A DNA stretch of 64,000 nt, taken from NCBI GenBank assembly GCA_014904985.1, contig MU128919.1, positions 329,879 through 393,878 of the forward strand, written 5' to 3'. Numbering within the stretch: the stretch's first letter is position 1; each line of letters opens with the position of its first letter. The position numbers and the translations under genes were made by a program. The notes under the pieces were generated by a model. The model made no database searches, was not told where the DNA came from, and saw only the letters and a program-made list of their open reading frames with translations. Source of the stretch: Hydnum rufescens UP504. Its lineage: Eukaryota; Basidiomycota; Agaricomycetes; Cantharellales; Hydnaceae. This document shows positions 48,136 to 58,897 of the stretch, in pieces.

Positions 48136-49589
48136 CTACATACAAACCCTATTCAAGGATGATCTTTCAATTAAATGAACCATTTTCCAGGTCAATCCAG
48201 ATGTTAATTCATGCTGTCATTCATTTGAGAACAAGCCCAAATCCCATACATCTAAAACCCATGAATCCATGCCATTCCTTCAATTGTACACAAACCAATT
48301 TATTGTTCATCTGCAGCACTTCAACAGGCCACATCAAATTACATTTCTTCATGCCCTACTGGAGTCCAATTAATCCTGGACATGGCAATTTAACTTGCCC
48401 ACCTTCCTTGAGCTTGGGACATCCCCCCACTCCTGACACACACTTCCTGTTGCCTCAAGGGCAACCCTAACAAAATGCAATTATGTAATGTGACAAATTA
48501 CACACATGGGCCTTGACCCTGACTTGCAGACCTGTCACATGACAAATAGGGGCTAATGTGGTACTCTCAAGGCATAAATGTGGAATATCTCCCTCATTTT
48601 TGATTGGATCGACTCAGAAAGGTAGCACCCAGAAAGCTACGATTCACAGCTTTCATATGATACCAAACATGAGACAAACAAATCAAAATTGCACTTGCCA
48701 GGTCATTTTTACTATGTGTCTCATATTTCCAAGCAGTATTTTTCAATTTTCTCAGTCAGTTTTGATCCAATTCATTCTCAACAAGTACACCTATAAAGCT
48801 GTCAACAATTCGCATCCATTGGTACCAAGGAAAAAATGATCTGATAAGAACTCAGCCTTCTACAGTTCAACTCCCCATGTCTCATTTCATTATTGCCTCC
48901 ACTTTTTTGATTATTAATGCCAATTATTCTCTGCCCCTCTTATGTTTGATAAAGGGTACATATAAGACAACCAGTTCCACCATTCTCCAAGGGATTCTGT
49001 TCAGTAGGAGAGGAGGAATAGCTCATTTAAGCCATATTCCCCTATTCTGACTTGATATTTGAATATCTCCTTCAGTTTTAAAGCTTTTGACTTGATTTCT
49101 TTTTTATCATTTTTGCCTTGATCCCACCTTTCTGCCAGTTACTATAGAATTTTCTGTGATGTATATTAAGTGCAGGAGATGTGAATTTCCATTGTCTTCC
49201 CTGTCCCCAGTTTTGAGGCGCTGAAGTATTGCTGCTGGTTTCTTGGGAGATTTCCACCAAGACTGCTACACTTTGTCTAGGGCCTCAAGAGGAGAGCCTT
49301 AGGGTCTGGTATTGTGATCCAAATTCACTCTTTGTTCTATTGCTTGGGCAGGTGTTGCTTACAGCATTAGATTTCTATCCCAAAAGACCTTCATTCCTTT
49401 GAGCCTTAACATTCAGATTGATCCTGTGGTCCCCTCTTTTCATTCTTGATTCCATATTGTGGACTGTGGCTGGATTCTCCCCTTCATTTCCTGCTTACAC
49501 TGGGTATGACCTTGGTATCCCAAGGTAATCTACTGGAGGTACAGACTGCATATTGCCCCTATTATTGGAAACTATGCAAGCAAGCCTGT
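48136..49589. other. Transposon-derived, CpG-poor, no gene
   Basis: No intact frame. About 48,606-48,850, read in reverse, aligns loosely with 35,937-36,180 inside the TA-flanked element, so it is likely a relic of the same family. Confidence 0.4.
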
Positions 49590-50011
49590 TTCCTCCCCCT
49601 GAAATGTACTCTTGAATTATAGGCCAAGCTTGCAAAGTCCTTATTTCAGCTTCCAGTTTTGTCTATAGCACAAAGTCCCTCAGACCAAACATTGTTACCC
49701 TGTGAGAATGTGCATATGGTTCCTCTCAGAACCAAATACAGCCTATAGAAGTGGCCATGGCAGCCATGTTAGTGAAATATATACATACATCCAATCCAAT
49801 GCATGGTCCTTGGACCTCTGCCCCACAGCAGATAGGATCTGGAGGGTCCCTGCTATGCAATAAAGGCAGGAAATACTGGAAAACATGAGGCTGACATGAG
49901 GCTAAGTTCCCTCTAGTGACTCTCTGGCAGTGTTTTTCTGAGTGCCCACCCTCACATTCCTAGAAGGCCTAAGAGGTCAGATAAAATTCAGTCACATGCA
50001 CACATTGGTAA

Positions 50012-50212
50012 GGGCCTAAACAGTTGAAAGAATCTGGACTTTTTAATAGCAAAATCTGGTGAAAGAATCCAGATTATTTGGCCAGATTCTACTATTGAAA
50101 ATGGGTAGATTCTTTTTGATTCTCTTGGATTGAAAAGAATCCAGAAGAATCTACCCATGCTCAATACTAGAATCTGGCCAAATAATCTGGATTCTTGCAT
50201 CTGAACAGGCCC
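50012..50212. mobile_element. Tourist-like MITE, 201 bp, TAA target duplication
   Basis: Nearly palindromic; ends GGGCCTAAACAG and CTGAACAGGCCC. TAA lies on each side (50,009-50,011 and 50,213-50,215), as for PIF/Harbinger elements. The matching place in the right arm (~57,765-57,812) keeps only part of it, probably after an internal deletion. Confidence 0.65.
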
Positions 50213-50400
50213 TAAACTGCTGTAACTTGACCATTTCTTGTTCTCCTCTGAAACTTTGCACATACCTTTGTATAGGACATTCCAGTATACTTAAAAAATT
50301 TAATTTGGGAGCAACTGGATGATTGGGTACTGAGAAATTCAATTATTAACAATCCACACTACTGGGACTCATTCTGAGCCTCACAAGCTAATAGGATGTC

Positions 50401-50783
50401 TGTTAAGGGTCATTTGTAGTACAGAGAGGTGATCATGTGATCAGGCCAAGTATGAATGGGAAGCCCTTAATATATCTGATGAGTGAATTTGCAAAGTGAA
50501 TGATTATGTAATGTTGCAGAAGGCAAGAATGCAGAGAGTGGAGTGAAAGAACTGAATTCCCAAGAGACTTAAGATGAGAGAGAATGGATGAGGAAGAGAG
50601 AGTCAGGTACATATATTCTTGATCTTCTAAGGAGCTAGAGTAGCTACTTATATACTAAGATCAAGGGAGGATTGATAAGGAGATTATTAAGGAAGGTGAA
50701 GGTGGATGTGTGGTGCTTATGTGGCAAGGCCATGAGGTCACATGATGTGTTTATGTATGAGGTTATGAGTACAACTCATAACA
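50401..50783 (+). repeat. Solo LTR, 383 bp, ATGTC target duplication
   Basis: TGTTAAGGGT...CTCATAACA flanked by ATGTC at 50,396-50,400 and 50,784-50,788. The right arm at ~57,530 has the uninterrupted site with a single ATGTC (read in reverse), so both ends are certain. Confidence 0.85.
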
Positions 50784-50930
50784 ATGTCATATATTAATGT
50801 GGGGATGTTAATAGCAATATCTAATCCAGGATGTAGCTCATACAATTTGAAGATAACCACAAAGCAGGGCAAACAGACCCCAATGAAGCCCCCAAAAAAA
50901 CACAGCTCATGGTCATCACCATTATGGTCA

Positions 50931-51480
50931 GGTTCAGGTCAGGTTTTGTCCCATTTGGGCAAAACCTGAACTTAACCAAAACCTGAATCTCCTCAATTGG
51001 CAAAACCTGAACCTAACCTGAAGAAAACCTATGTTAGGTTAGGTTCAGGTTTAACCAAGGTTCAAACCTGAAATCATGAGCCCCTTCAGACATGAAAACT
51101 ATCTGAGCTGAACACTGATTTTAACCATAATCCAGAATGAGTCATCAATTCTGGCAAGTTCCAGAATTATGTAAGCAGGTTCCTTGGTGGAGAAATATGT
51201 TACTTTGAAGTGAAGTTAAACATAAAACCTTGAATTGATGACTCATTCTGGATTATAGTTAAAATCAGTGTTCAGCTCAGATATTTCTCATGTCTGAAGG
51301 AGCTCATGATTTCAGGTTTGAACCTGGGTTAAACCTGAACCTAACCTGAACCTGAAAACCTGGGGGCCCAAAACCTGAACTTAACCTGAACCTGACTTCA
51401 CCCATGAGGGCAAAACCTGCACCTGACCACAGGTCAGGTTCAGGTTCAAACTCAGGTTTCCAGGGTTTGTAACCTAACTT
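50931..51480. repeat. AACCTGA/AACCTAA repeats around a small palindrome
   Basis: Degenerate repeats of AACCTGAACCTAACC type at ~50,931-51,070 and ~51,305-51,480 face each other. Between them 51,065-51,150 and 51,231-51,325 are inverted copies. The same structure is mirrored at ~53,936-54,485 in the other arm. It may be a foldback MITE inside the larger palindrome. Confidence 0.55.
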
Positions 51481-52395
51481 CAGCAACCATAATCACCATC
51501 ACTGACTTAAATCTTCCAGAAGGCAACAGGGATGAGGAGAGGGAGAACATTGATCCAGGGCTTACAGCTGAAGAGTTATCAAGTAACTAACAAAGCATGC
51601 ATGTGACCAATTATGCCCAAAATGGCACCCTTTCATGTCCTTGTGTACATATTTTGCAAATCAAGGCCAGATTGCCTTAAACTTGACAGAGACCTTCACA
51701 AGACATCTATCTATGTTCTTTTTCAAGTTGAAAGTGTATTGAGATGCTCTCACAGTAATGGGAGTCAAGTTTCCAATTTCATGGATGTGACCAATGAATG
51801 ACTGTACAGAATGTTATAGTGCACTCCCCATCCCAGTTGAACTGCCTGGCCAAGGTGGTCTTCTGATCAGTCTGGTGGTTGAATTCCCACCTCTCTGGTT
51901 CTGTGACTATTTCCAGTTTCCTGCCTTAGAAATGTTCCTGATGACTGGCCAGGCAAAGTGTCCATAAGGGAGCACTTGCAGGTTGATAAAGAACATTGTG
52001 CCAATCTTCTGTATATGCAGGAGATTTTTGGACAACAGTTGAGCATGTACACAGATTTGGATTGGTTTTGGTACATAATTTCCCTTTTTTTTTGTGACTA
52101 CAAGGGGAGATATGAAGCTTGGACCCAAATTATGAGGGGACCTCATAATTAAGCCCTGGTTGCCTATGTATTTCATGTGCCAAGCCTTTGAGACCACTGA
52201 CATAAGGGATAAGAAAAGTGCCAACAAAGAAAATCAATATTATCACCTTGCCCTGCAGATATACAGGTCAGAAAGAAGTGCAGGACATGAGTAACAACAC
52301 TCACCATGAATCTGGGGATTCACTATGTTGGGGGGATGCAGAGTGGTTGGTGCAGACTGGGGCATTTGCAAGAACCCTGAGACACACATGAGGGC

Positions 52396-52746
52396 TCAGG
52401 ATATGAGGGAGCACCACAGATGATGGATGGAGAACTCAGAAAGCTCAAAGATAGATCCAGACCTTCCCAACTTGAAAGCAGAGGACAAGAAGTCAAAGAG
52501 CTCTGGTTTCTCCTGGATCAACCTTGTAACCACCAGAAGGTCCTGGTACCTCTGATCCAGATGACCAAAGGCATAGTGTACAATCACAAAAAGAAGATTG
52601 GGTGTCATTGCCTTTGAAAGAGGGTGATTGACTCCCATTTTGGCCATCTCATTGAGAATTAAATCATCAAATGTGGTGTTCCCAGTGGGTGTCACATCAT
52701 TGGAAGTGCAGGGTGCAGCAGGGTGGATGTCATGAGAGGGGGACAT
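52396..52746 (-). CDS. Hypothetical 116-aa frame in the palindrome spacer
   Basis: Open frame starting MSPSHDIHPAAPCT with a helical stretch (NLLFVIVHYAFGHLDQRYQDLLVVTRLIQ). No family recognised. It sits in the unpaired spacer of the inverted-repeat complex and could be an exon of a decayed transposon gene or chance. Confidence 0.2.
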   Translation of the reverse strand: MSPSHDIHPAAPCTSNDVTPTGNTTFDDLILNEMAKMGVNHPLSKAMTPNLLFVIVHYAFGHLDQRYQDLLVVTRLIQEKPELFDFLSSAFKLGRSGSIFELSEFSIHHLWCSLIS

Positions 52747-54607
52747 GGGACTGGTGGAGAAGGTTCCTTCATGTCACTTTGGGGGTGGGCTTGTAGCAGG
52801 TGAAGATACATCTCTCAGTGGGTGTTTCTCTGGTTCTGTCATGATTTTCAATTGGGTTATACCAAGGTCCTTTTGACCAGCTCACTGAGACTGGTATAAA
52901 GAAAATTGCAGGCAGGAAGAAAACTGGCCTTGGCCATGAGCTGGTCAAAAGAGCCATGTGCAAAAGTGTTGGAAAATTAGCAGACTCTCACCCAGTTGAG
53001 GGGTATCTGGGTCTTGCTAGTTGCAGGGATGACTGAAATCACAGACTGAAATTAAACAAATTTGATTTGATTACTACATCAACAGCTGGTAACCCACCTA
53101 ACCATAACTCACACCACACTGGCATTTATGCCTGGGTAATATCACTATATATGGCATCCTTGCCATCTAGGCTTTGAGGGCCACTCTTGGCCACTGAGGC
53201 CAATGGATTTGAGTTGAATGTGCCCTTAACTTGTCTCCACCAGAGCCATACTGCTACCAGGGCTTAATTATGAGGTCCCCTCATAATTTGGGTCCAAGCT
53301 TCATATCTCCCCTTGTAGTCACAAAAAAAAAGGGAAATTATGTACCAAAACCAATCCAAATCTGTGTACATGCTCAACTGTTGTCCAAAAATCTCCTGCA
53401 TATACAGAAGATTGGCACAATGTTCTTTATCAACCTGCAAGTGCTCCCTTATGGACACTTTGCCTGGCCAGTCATCAGGAACATTTCTAAGGCAGGAAAC
53501 TGGAAATAGTCACAGAACCAGAGAGGTGGGAATTCAACCACCAGACTGATCAGAAGACCACCTTGGCCAGGCAGTTCAACTGGGATGGGGAGTGCACTAT
53601 AACATTCTGTACAGTCATTCATTGGTCACATCCATGAAATTGGAAACTTGACTCCCATTACTGTGAGAGCATCTCAATACACTTTCAACTTGAAAAAGAA
53701 CATAGATAGATGTCTTGTGAAGGTCTCTGTCAAGTTTAAGGCAATCTGGCCTTGATTTGCAAAATATGTACACAAGGACATGAAAGGGTGCCATTTTGGG
53801 CATAATTGGTCACATGCATGCTTTGTTAGTTACTTGATAACTCTTCAGCTGTAAGCCCTGGATCAATGTTCTCCCTCTCCTCATCCCTGTTGCCTTCTGG
53901 AAGATTTAAGTCAGTGATGGTGATTATGGTTGCTGAAGTTAGGTTACAAACCCTGGAAACCTGAGTTTGAACCTGAACCTGACCTGTGGTCAGGTGCAGG
54001 TTTTGCCCTCATGGGTGAAGTCAGGTTCAGGTTAAGTTCAGGTTTTGGGCCCCCAGGTTTTCAGGTTCAGGTTAGGTTCAGGTTTAACCCAGGTTCAAAC
54101 CTGAAATCATGAGCTCCTTCAGACATGAGAAATATCTGAGCTGAACACTGATTTTAACTATAATCCAGAATGAGTCATCAATTCAAGGTTTTATGTTTAA
54201 CTTCACTTCAAAGTAACATATTTCTCCACCAAGGAACCTGCTTACATAATTCTGGAACTTGCCAGAATTGATGACTCATTCTGGATTATGGTTAAAATCA
54301 GTGTTCAGCTCAGATAGTTTTCATGTCTGAAGGGGCTCATGATTTCAGGTTTGAACCTTGGTTAAACCTGAACCTAACCTAACATAGGTTTTCTTCAGGT
54401 TAGGTTCAGGTTTTGCCAATTGAGGAGATTCAGGTTTTGGTTAAGTTCAGGTTTTGCCCAAATGGGACAAAACCTGACCTGAACCTGACCATAATGGTGA
54501 TGACCATGAGCTGTGTTTTTTTGGGGGCTTCATTGGGGTCTGTTTACCCTGCTTTGTGGTTATCTTCAAATTGTATGAGCTACATCCTGGATTAGATATT
54601 GCTATTA

Positions 54608-57513
54608 CTGTACATGTCATAAGTCTATGAAAGTGATTTTTGGGTGACGTGACACACTTCACTGCTAACACAGCTAAGGCCCTCTCTGTGACATGTCACA
54701 CTAACAATATTCAAGGTAACAATGCATTCCAGAAAGTTCTGTGTTGCTTCACTACACTCATTACTTGCTTCTAAAACCCCTGGGCACTTCAAGATTACCT
54801 AAATCAGTCATGCCCAATGACAATGCCCTCAAAGGACCCATGGATTCTTTTGTTCAGCACCTGTCCAAGGAGGAATATGATGAAAAAAAATCTCTTGAAT
54901 TCAATGAGATTCGCATGCGCTCATCTTTACTTGCTGCAGAGAACTCTAGAAAACAAAAACAGCTTATTCTATCTAACCGTGCAAGGGATTGTGAGCAACA
55001 ATGGAAATGCCAAATCAACCAGGTAAACCTTCAGATCAAGCTAGGCATTAGGACTGCCTCAGGAAAAATTCTTAAATCAGTAAGGGGAATGTGCTGTTCA
55101 TTATTTTTAATGACATTTCTAATCAACCTTGAAGCGGGCAGCACCTCAGTTCAAGATTCAGTGTGCAAAGGAATGGTTATTGCCCCTCAAGGACAGTCAT
55201 GACCGAGTAATGAAGCCACGTGTCCGAGCCCGTCGTACAAATTGGTTCCATCCCACACAGTGGAGTGCTATCTCAGATGCAGTGATTCGCTCCAAGTGGA
55301 ATTTGACAGCTGCTGTAAAACTCCTTAACAGTTCCTGTGGTGGTGAAGGATTTAAGACTCTCTACCCTTCTACCCTCTCAAATTGGATGGAACCACACAC
55401 CAATGAAGAGCAGATTCGAGGAGAAGGGCAGTGGACAGAAAAAACCCTTACCACTGTCCAAATTGCACGTTCCAAGGTTTCTCTGCAGAAATCCCAGGGA
55501 CAGCCTCACTTTCTGGTGGGCTCCAAGCCATCTATGAATTCTTCTGTAATTACTTAACCCATTTTTTCAGGCTAGTCACCCTAGAATAGTCAAGACAATC
55601 TGTGAGCATCTTGAACAGTTCCGTGATGCCAGACTTCCCATTTCTTGTGTTATTGTCAAGTCGACCATCATCAGTACCATCAAGGCAAAAGCTCCAGAAC
55701 TTCTTGCAGGTGGGAAATTCAAATGTTCCGATGCATATGTCTGCCGGTTTCTACATACACATCTATGCTGGTCCATGCACACTTTGACTCAGGCAGCCCA
55801 TAAACTACCTGATGATTGGGAAAAACAGTGCGAGGATCAATTCATGTGCCTTTCTCACTATATCAAGATGTTTAATGTCCCCGCCGAACTCATTATTAAT
55901 GCTGATCAAACTGGTGTATGCCTAATTCCTGCAGGAAATAAGACATGGGCCCTGACAGGAGTGAAGCAGGTTACAACGATGGCAAAGGAGGAGAAATGCC
56001 AGTTCACACTTATGGTGGCATCATCTGCTTCGGGCGACATGCTTCCATTCCAATCTATCCACAAGGGCAAGACAGCGGCATCACTACCTTTGGCAAAAGC
56101 CCATGCAAGGGGAGAGTCAATGGGAATTCTATGGACGGCTGGGGTTGACACCCACTGGAGCTCCCTCAGAGCTATGCAGGCAGTACATGTCCATCTCTTT
56201 CTTTGCAATTTTATCATTTTGGCTCATATCTTCTCAGTGGGTTGATAAAGTCTTAGTACTGTATATTCAAACCACTGTACAGCACCTCATGCTTCCCAAA
56301 CATCAAAGGGCCATATGTTATATTGACACATGGTCTGTACATCAGTCCAACGAGTTATCAGCCTGGATGAAACATAAGCATCCAAATATCAAGGTTACTT
56401 TTGTCCCCACCAGGTGTATGTATCCATTTTTAATTTTTATTTTGGGGTTAAATTGACTCCTGCAATGAATTTTAGGTACCAGAATACTTCAGCCAGCAGA
56501 TATAGGCCTGCAGTGGGTGATCAAGCATTTTATCTGATGTGTATGCCTCGAATTTCTCACCACTCATATCAAGGAAGAGCTTCAGAATGGGGTGGTCCCA
56601 ACCCACATTCACGTTCCGAAGAATATTAATAAATTGCATGACACTATGGCAACATGGATAACGGACGCCTTGGAGTAGCTCAGGGACAACCCGGAGCTGG
56701 TGAAATCTGTGAGGAGTCGATCACTGTTACAGCCTGGTCCACTAATTCAGCTATTTCTCTAGGCATGGAGATTGTGTTCTGTCAAGAACTGGAATTTATC
56801 TTATGAGTGCCTGACCAGTGCCGAGGCAGTCTCAACTGTTGCTGAATGCTTTGATGAAGACCCTACATTCACACTGCAGGTCACTCCTCCCTCAGACCCC
56901 ATGATTGATGACCCCAAGGCCCAGAACATGGACATTGACATTGATGACAACATGGCACTCACTCCCCAAAATCTTGCTTGACTATTGCTTGACCCTCACT
57001 GTAGCCAGTCAAAGCGGCCAAGCAAATTCAGTCTCCATGGTAACATATTCACGAGCAATGAGTCCAATGGTGATGGCTACCGAGTCATCAGCCAATTTGA
57101 TGAAGAAGAACTCACTGATAATGATGCCGATGGTGAAACTGATCTCGGCTCCCCCAAAAATAGTGAAAATGGCAATAATACACCATCCCATTCTCAGCCC
57201 TGGTCCAGTCGATACCAGACCCCCGATATTTTGGTCCCACATGAAGTCGCTGGTCAAGTGTTTGATATTGATGATTAGGACATTTTTTAACTATCTATGC
57301 TCAATGCTATGCTTGGTTTTGGATGGTTCAGTGAATTATCATAGATTTTTAGCCCCTATTTTCTGCCCCCCTACCAACCAACTCAATTTCCGGATGTGAC
57401 ACTGAATTTTGGAGCTATGAAAGGACTTTTCATTTGTGATGTGATTCATAGTGAGGTAAGACTAAAAAATCTCACTGTGACATGACACTTTCATAGACTT
57501 ATGACGCCTACAG
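54608..57513 (+). mobile_element. Pogo-like DDE transposon, 2,906 bp, inserted in TA
   Basis: Ends are inverted repeats, CTGTACATGTCATAAGTC at the left and CTGTAGGCGTCATAAGTC read inward at the right, each followed by TATGAAAGTG. TA is present on both sides (54,606-54,607 and 57,514-57,515). The opposite arm at 50,809-50,810 shows the empty site with one TA. It encodes a DDE_1-type transposase with introns, now broken by stop codons. Confidence 0.9.
54810..57278 (+). pseudogene. Pogo-like transposase (DDE_1), with nonsense codons
   Basis: Probable exons: ~54810-55080, 55126-55515, 55571-~56177, 56229-56415, 56476-57278. After a charged N-terminal helix (SKEEYDEKKSLEF) come a DNA-binding part and the catalytic core: first Asp in LIINADQTG, second in CYIDTWSVHQSNEL, third in ILQPADIGLQWV. 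Downstream are NWNLSYECLTSAEAV and an acidic tail ending GQVFDIDD. In-frame stops lie at 56,535 (TGA), 56,676 (TAG), 56,760 (TAG) and 56,979 (TGA); most can arise by one C to T change. All three catalytic acidic residues remain, so the stops came after insertion. Intron ends are approximate. Confidence 0.8.
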
Positions 57514-58018
57514 TAACATCCCCACATTAATATATGACATCCTATTAGCTTGGGAGGCTCAGAATGAGTCCCAGTAGTGTGGATTGTTAATAATTGAATT
57601 TCACCTTTATAAATTTCTTTTTTTGGACTGTATTTATTGAATTTCTCAGTGCCCAATCATCCAGTTGCTCTCAAATTTAACTTTTTTAAGTATACTGGAA
57701 TGTCCTATACAAAGGTATGTGCAAAGTTTCAGAGGAGAACAAGAAATGGTCAAGTTACAGCAGTAGAATCTGGCAAAAGAATCTGGATTCTTTCAACTGT
57801 TCAGGCCCTTACCAATGTGTGCATGTGACTGATTAATGACTGTAGCATTATTTTATTTGACCTCTTAGGCCTTCTAGGAATGTGAGGGTGGGCACTCAGA
57901 AAAACACTGCCAGAGAGTCACTAGAGGGAACTTAGCCTCATGTCAACCTCATGTTTTCCAGTATTTCCAGTCTTGATTGCATAGCAGGGACCCTCCAGAT
58001 CCTATCTGCTGTGGGGCA

Positions 58019-58525
58019 CATCAGGAAAATCATTTACTCTCTGAAGATGGGATGTATCTCTGAAGACTCTGAAGCTGTAGAAGAGGGTGTAGTTAGAATA
58101 GGCTGAAGAGAACAATGACTCAAACATCCCACAACTGAGATTCAGACTTTGCACACAGACCTCCAGAGGCACATATATACCTCAAGGTTGTTTCAACAAA
58201 ATTCCCCCATACATATTGCCTGGTGCTTATGTATATCAGGAACTTATGTAACATAATGATTATGTAATATGTAAGTATGGTGATTATGTAATATTCAAAA
58301 TGAAATGATCATGTAATACTGCCAATATAATGATTATGTAATATTACCATATATGGTAGCTTATGTCACGTTTCCACATATAATATTGCTATATATGGCA
58401 GCTTATGTAATTCATCTTCCAGTACTTCCAGTACTTCAGAAGGCTGGAAGAAGGCCTCTTCACAGACTCTGAAGAAGGGACTTACTGCTTCAGAGTCTTC
58501 AAAGTGGCTTTTGATTTTCCTGATG
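58019..58525. mobile_element. 507-bp TIR element with internal ATTATGTAAT repeats
   Basis: Ends CATCAGGAAAATCA and TGATTTTCCTGATG are inverted. The other arm (near 49,820, reverse) lacks the whole segment and has a single CA where this arm has CA on both sides. Inside, at ~58,250-58,350, GATTATGTAAT recurs several times. No coding frame. Confidence 0.6.
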
Positions 58526-58897
58526 CAGAGGTTCAAGGGCCATGCATTGGATGGGATGTATGTATATATTTCACTAACATGGCCATGGCCACTTCTACAG
58601 GCTGTATTTGGTTCTGAGAGGAACCATATGCACATTCTCACAGGGCGACAATGTTTGGTCCAAGGGACTTTGCACTATAAACAAAAACTGGATGCTGAGG
58701 TAGGGACCTCGCAAGCTCGGTCAATGATACAAGCATGTCCTTGAGGGTGCAAAGTCAAAGGTGCTCAGGTGAGCAAACCTTAATGTTTAATCGCGACAGC
58801 GCACATCATCCCTTCCTCAAAGAACATTGACAACTAGAAAGTAAGGGACTTCCCTGCGAGAGGTGAACAATGCAGTTCCCATTTTAGGTAAGTCAAG

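Larger units (their letters stand above)
49590..58750. repeat. 9-kb inverted-repeat complex with nested insertions
   Basis: Left arm ~49,590-52,160 is matched in reverse by the right arm 53,256-~58,750 once insertions are removed; the spacer is 52,161-53,255. The inner arms 50,811-52,160 and 53,256-54,605 are both 1,350 bp and almost identical. The outer arms are clearly diverged. Insertions: a Tourist-like MITE and a solo LTR in the left arm, a pogo-like transposon and a 507-bp TIR element in the right arm. Because each arm keeps the empty site of insertions in the other, the history can be read directly. Outer limits are approximate. Confidence 0.8.

Noticed and set aside
50931..51480. Telomere-like repeats
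   Set aside because: The units are AACCTGA/AACCTAA variants, irregular and in both orientations; not the TTAGGG array of fungal telomeres.
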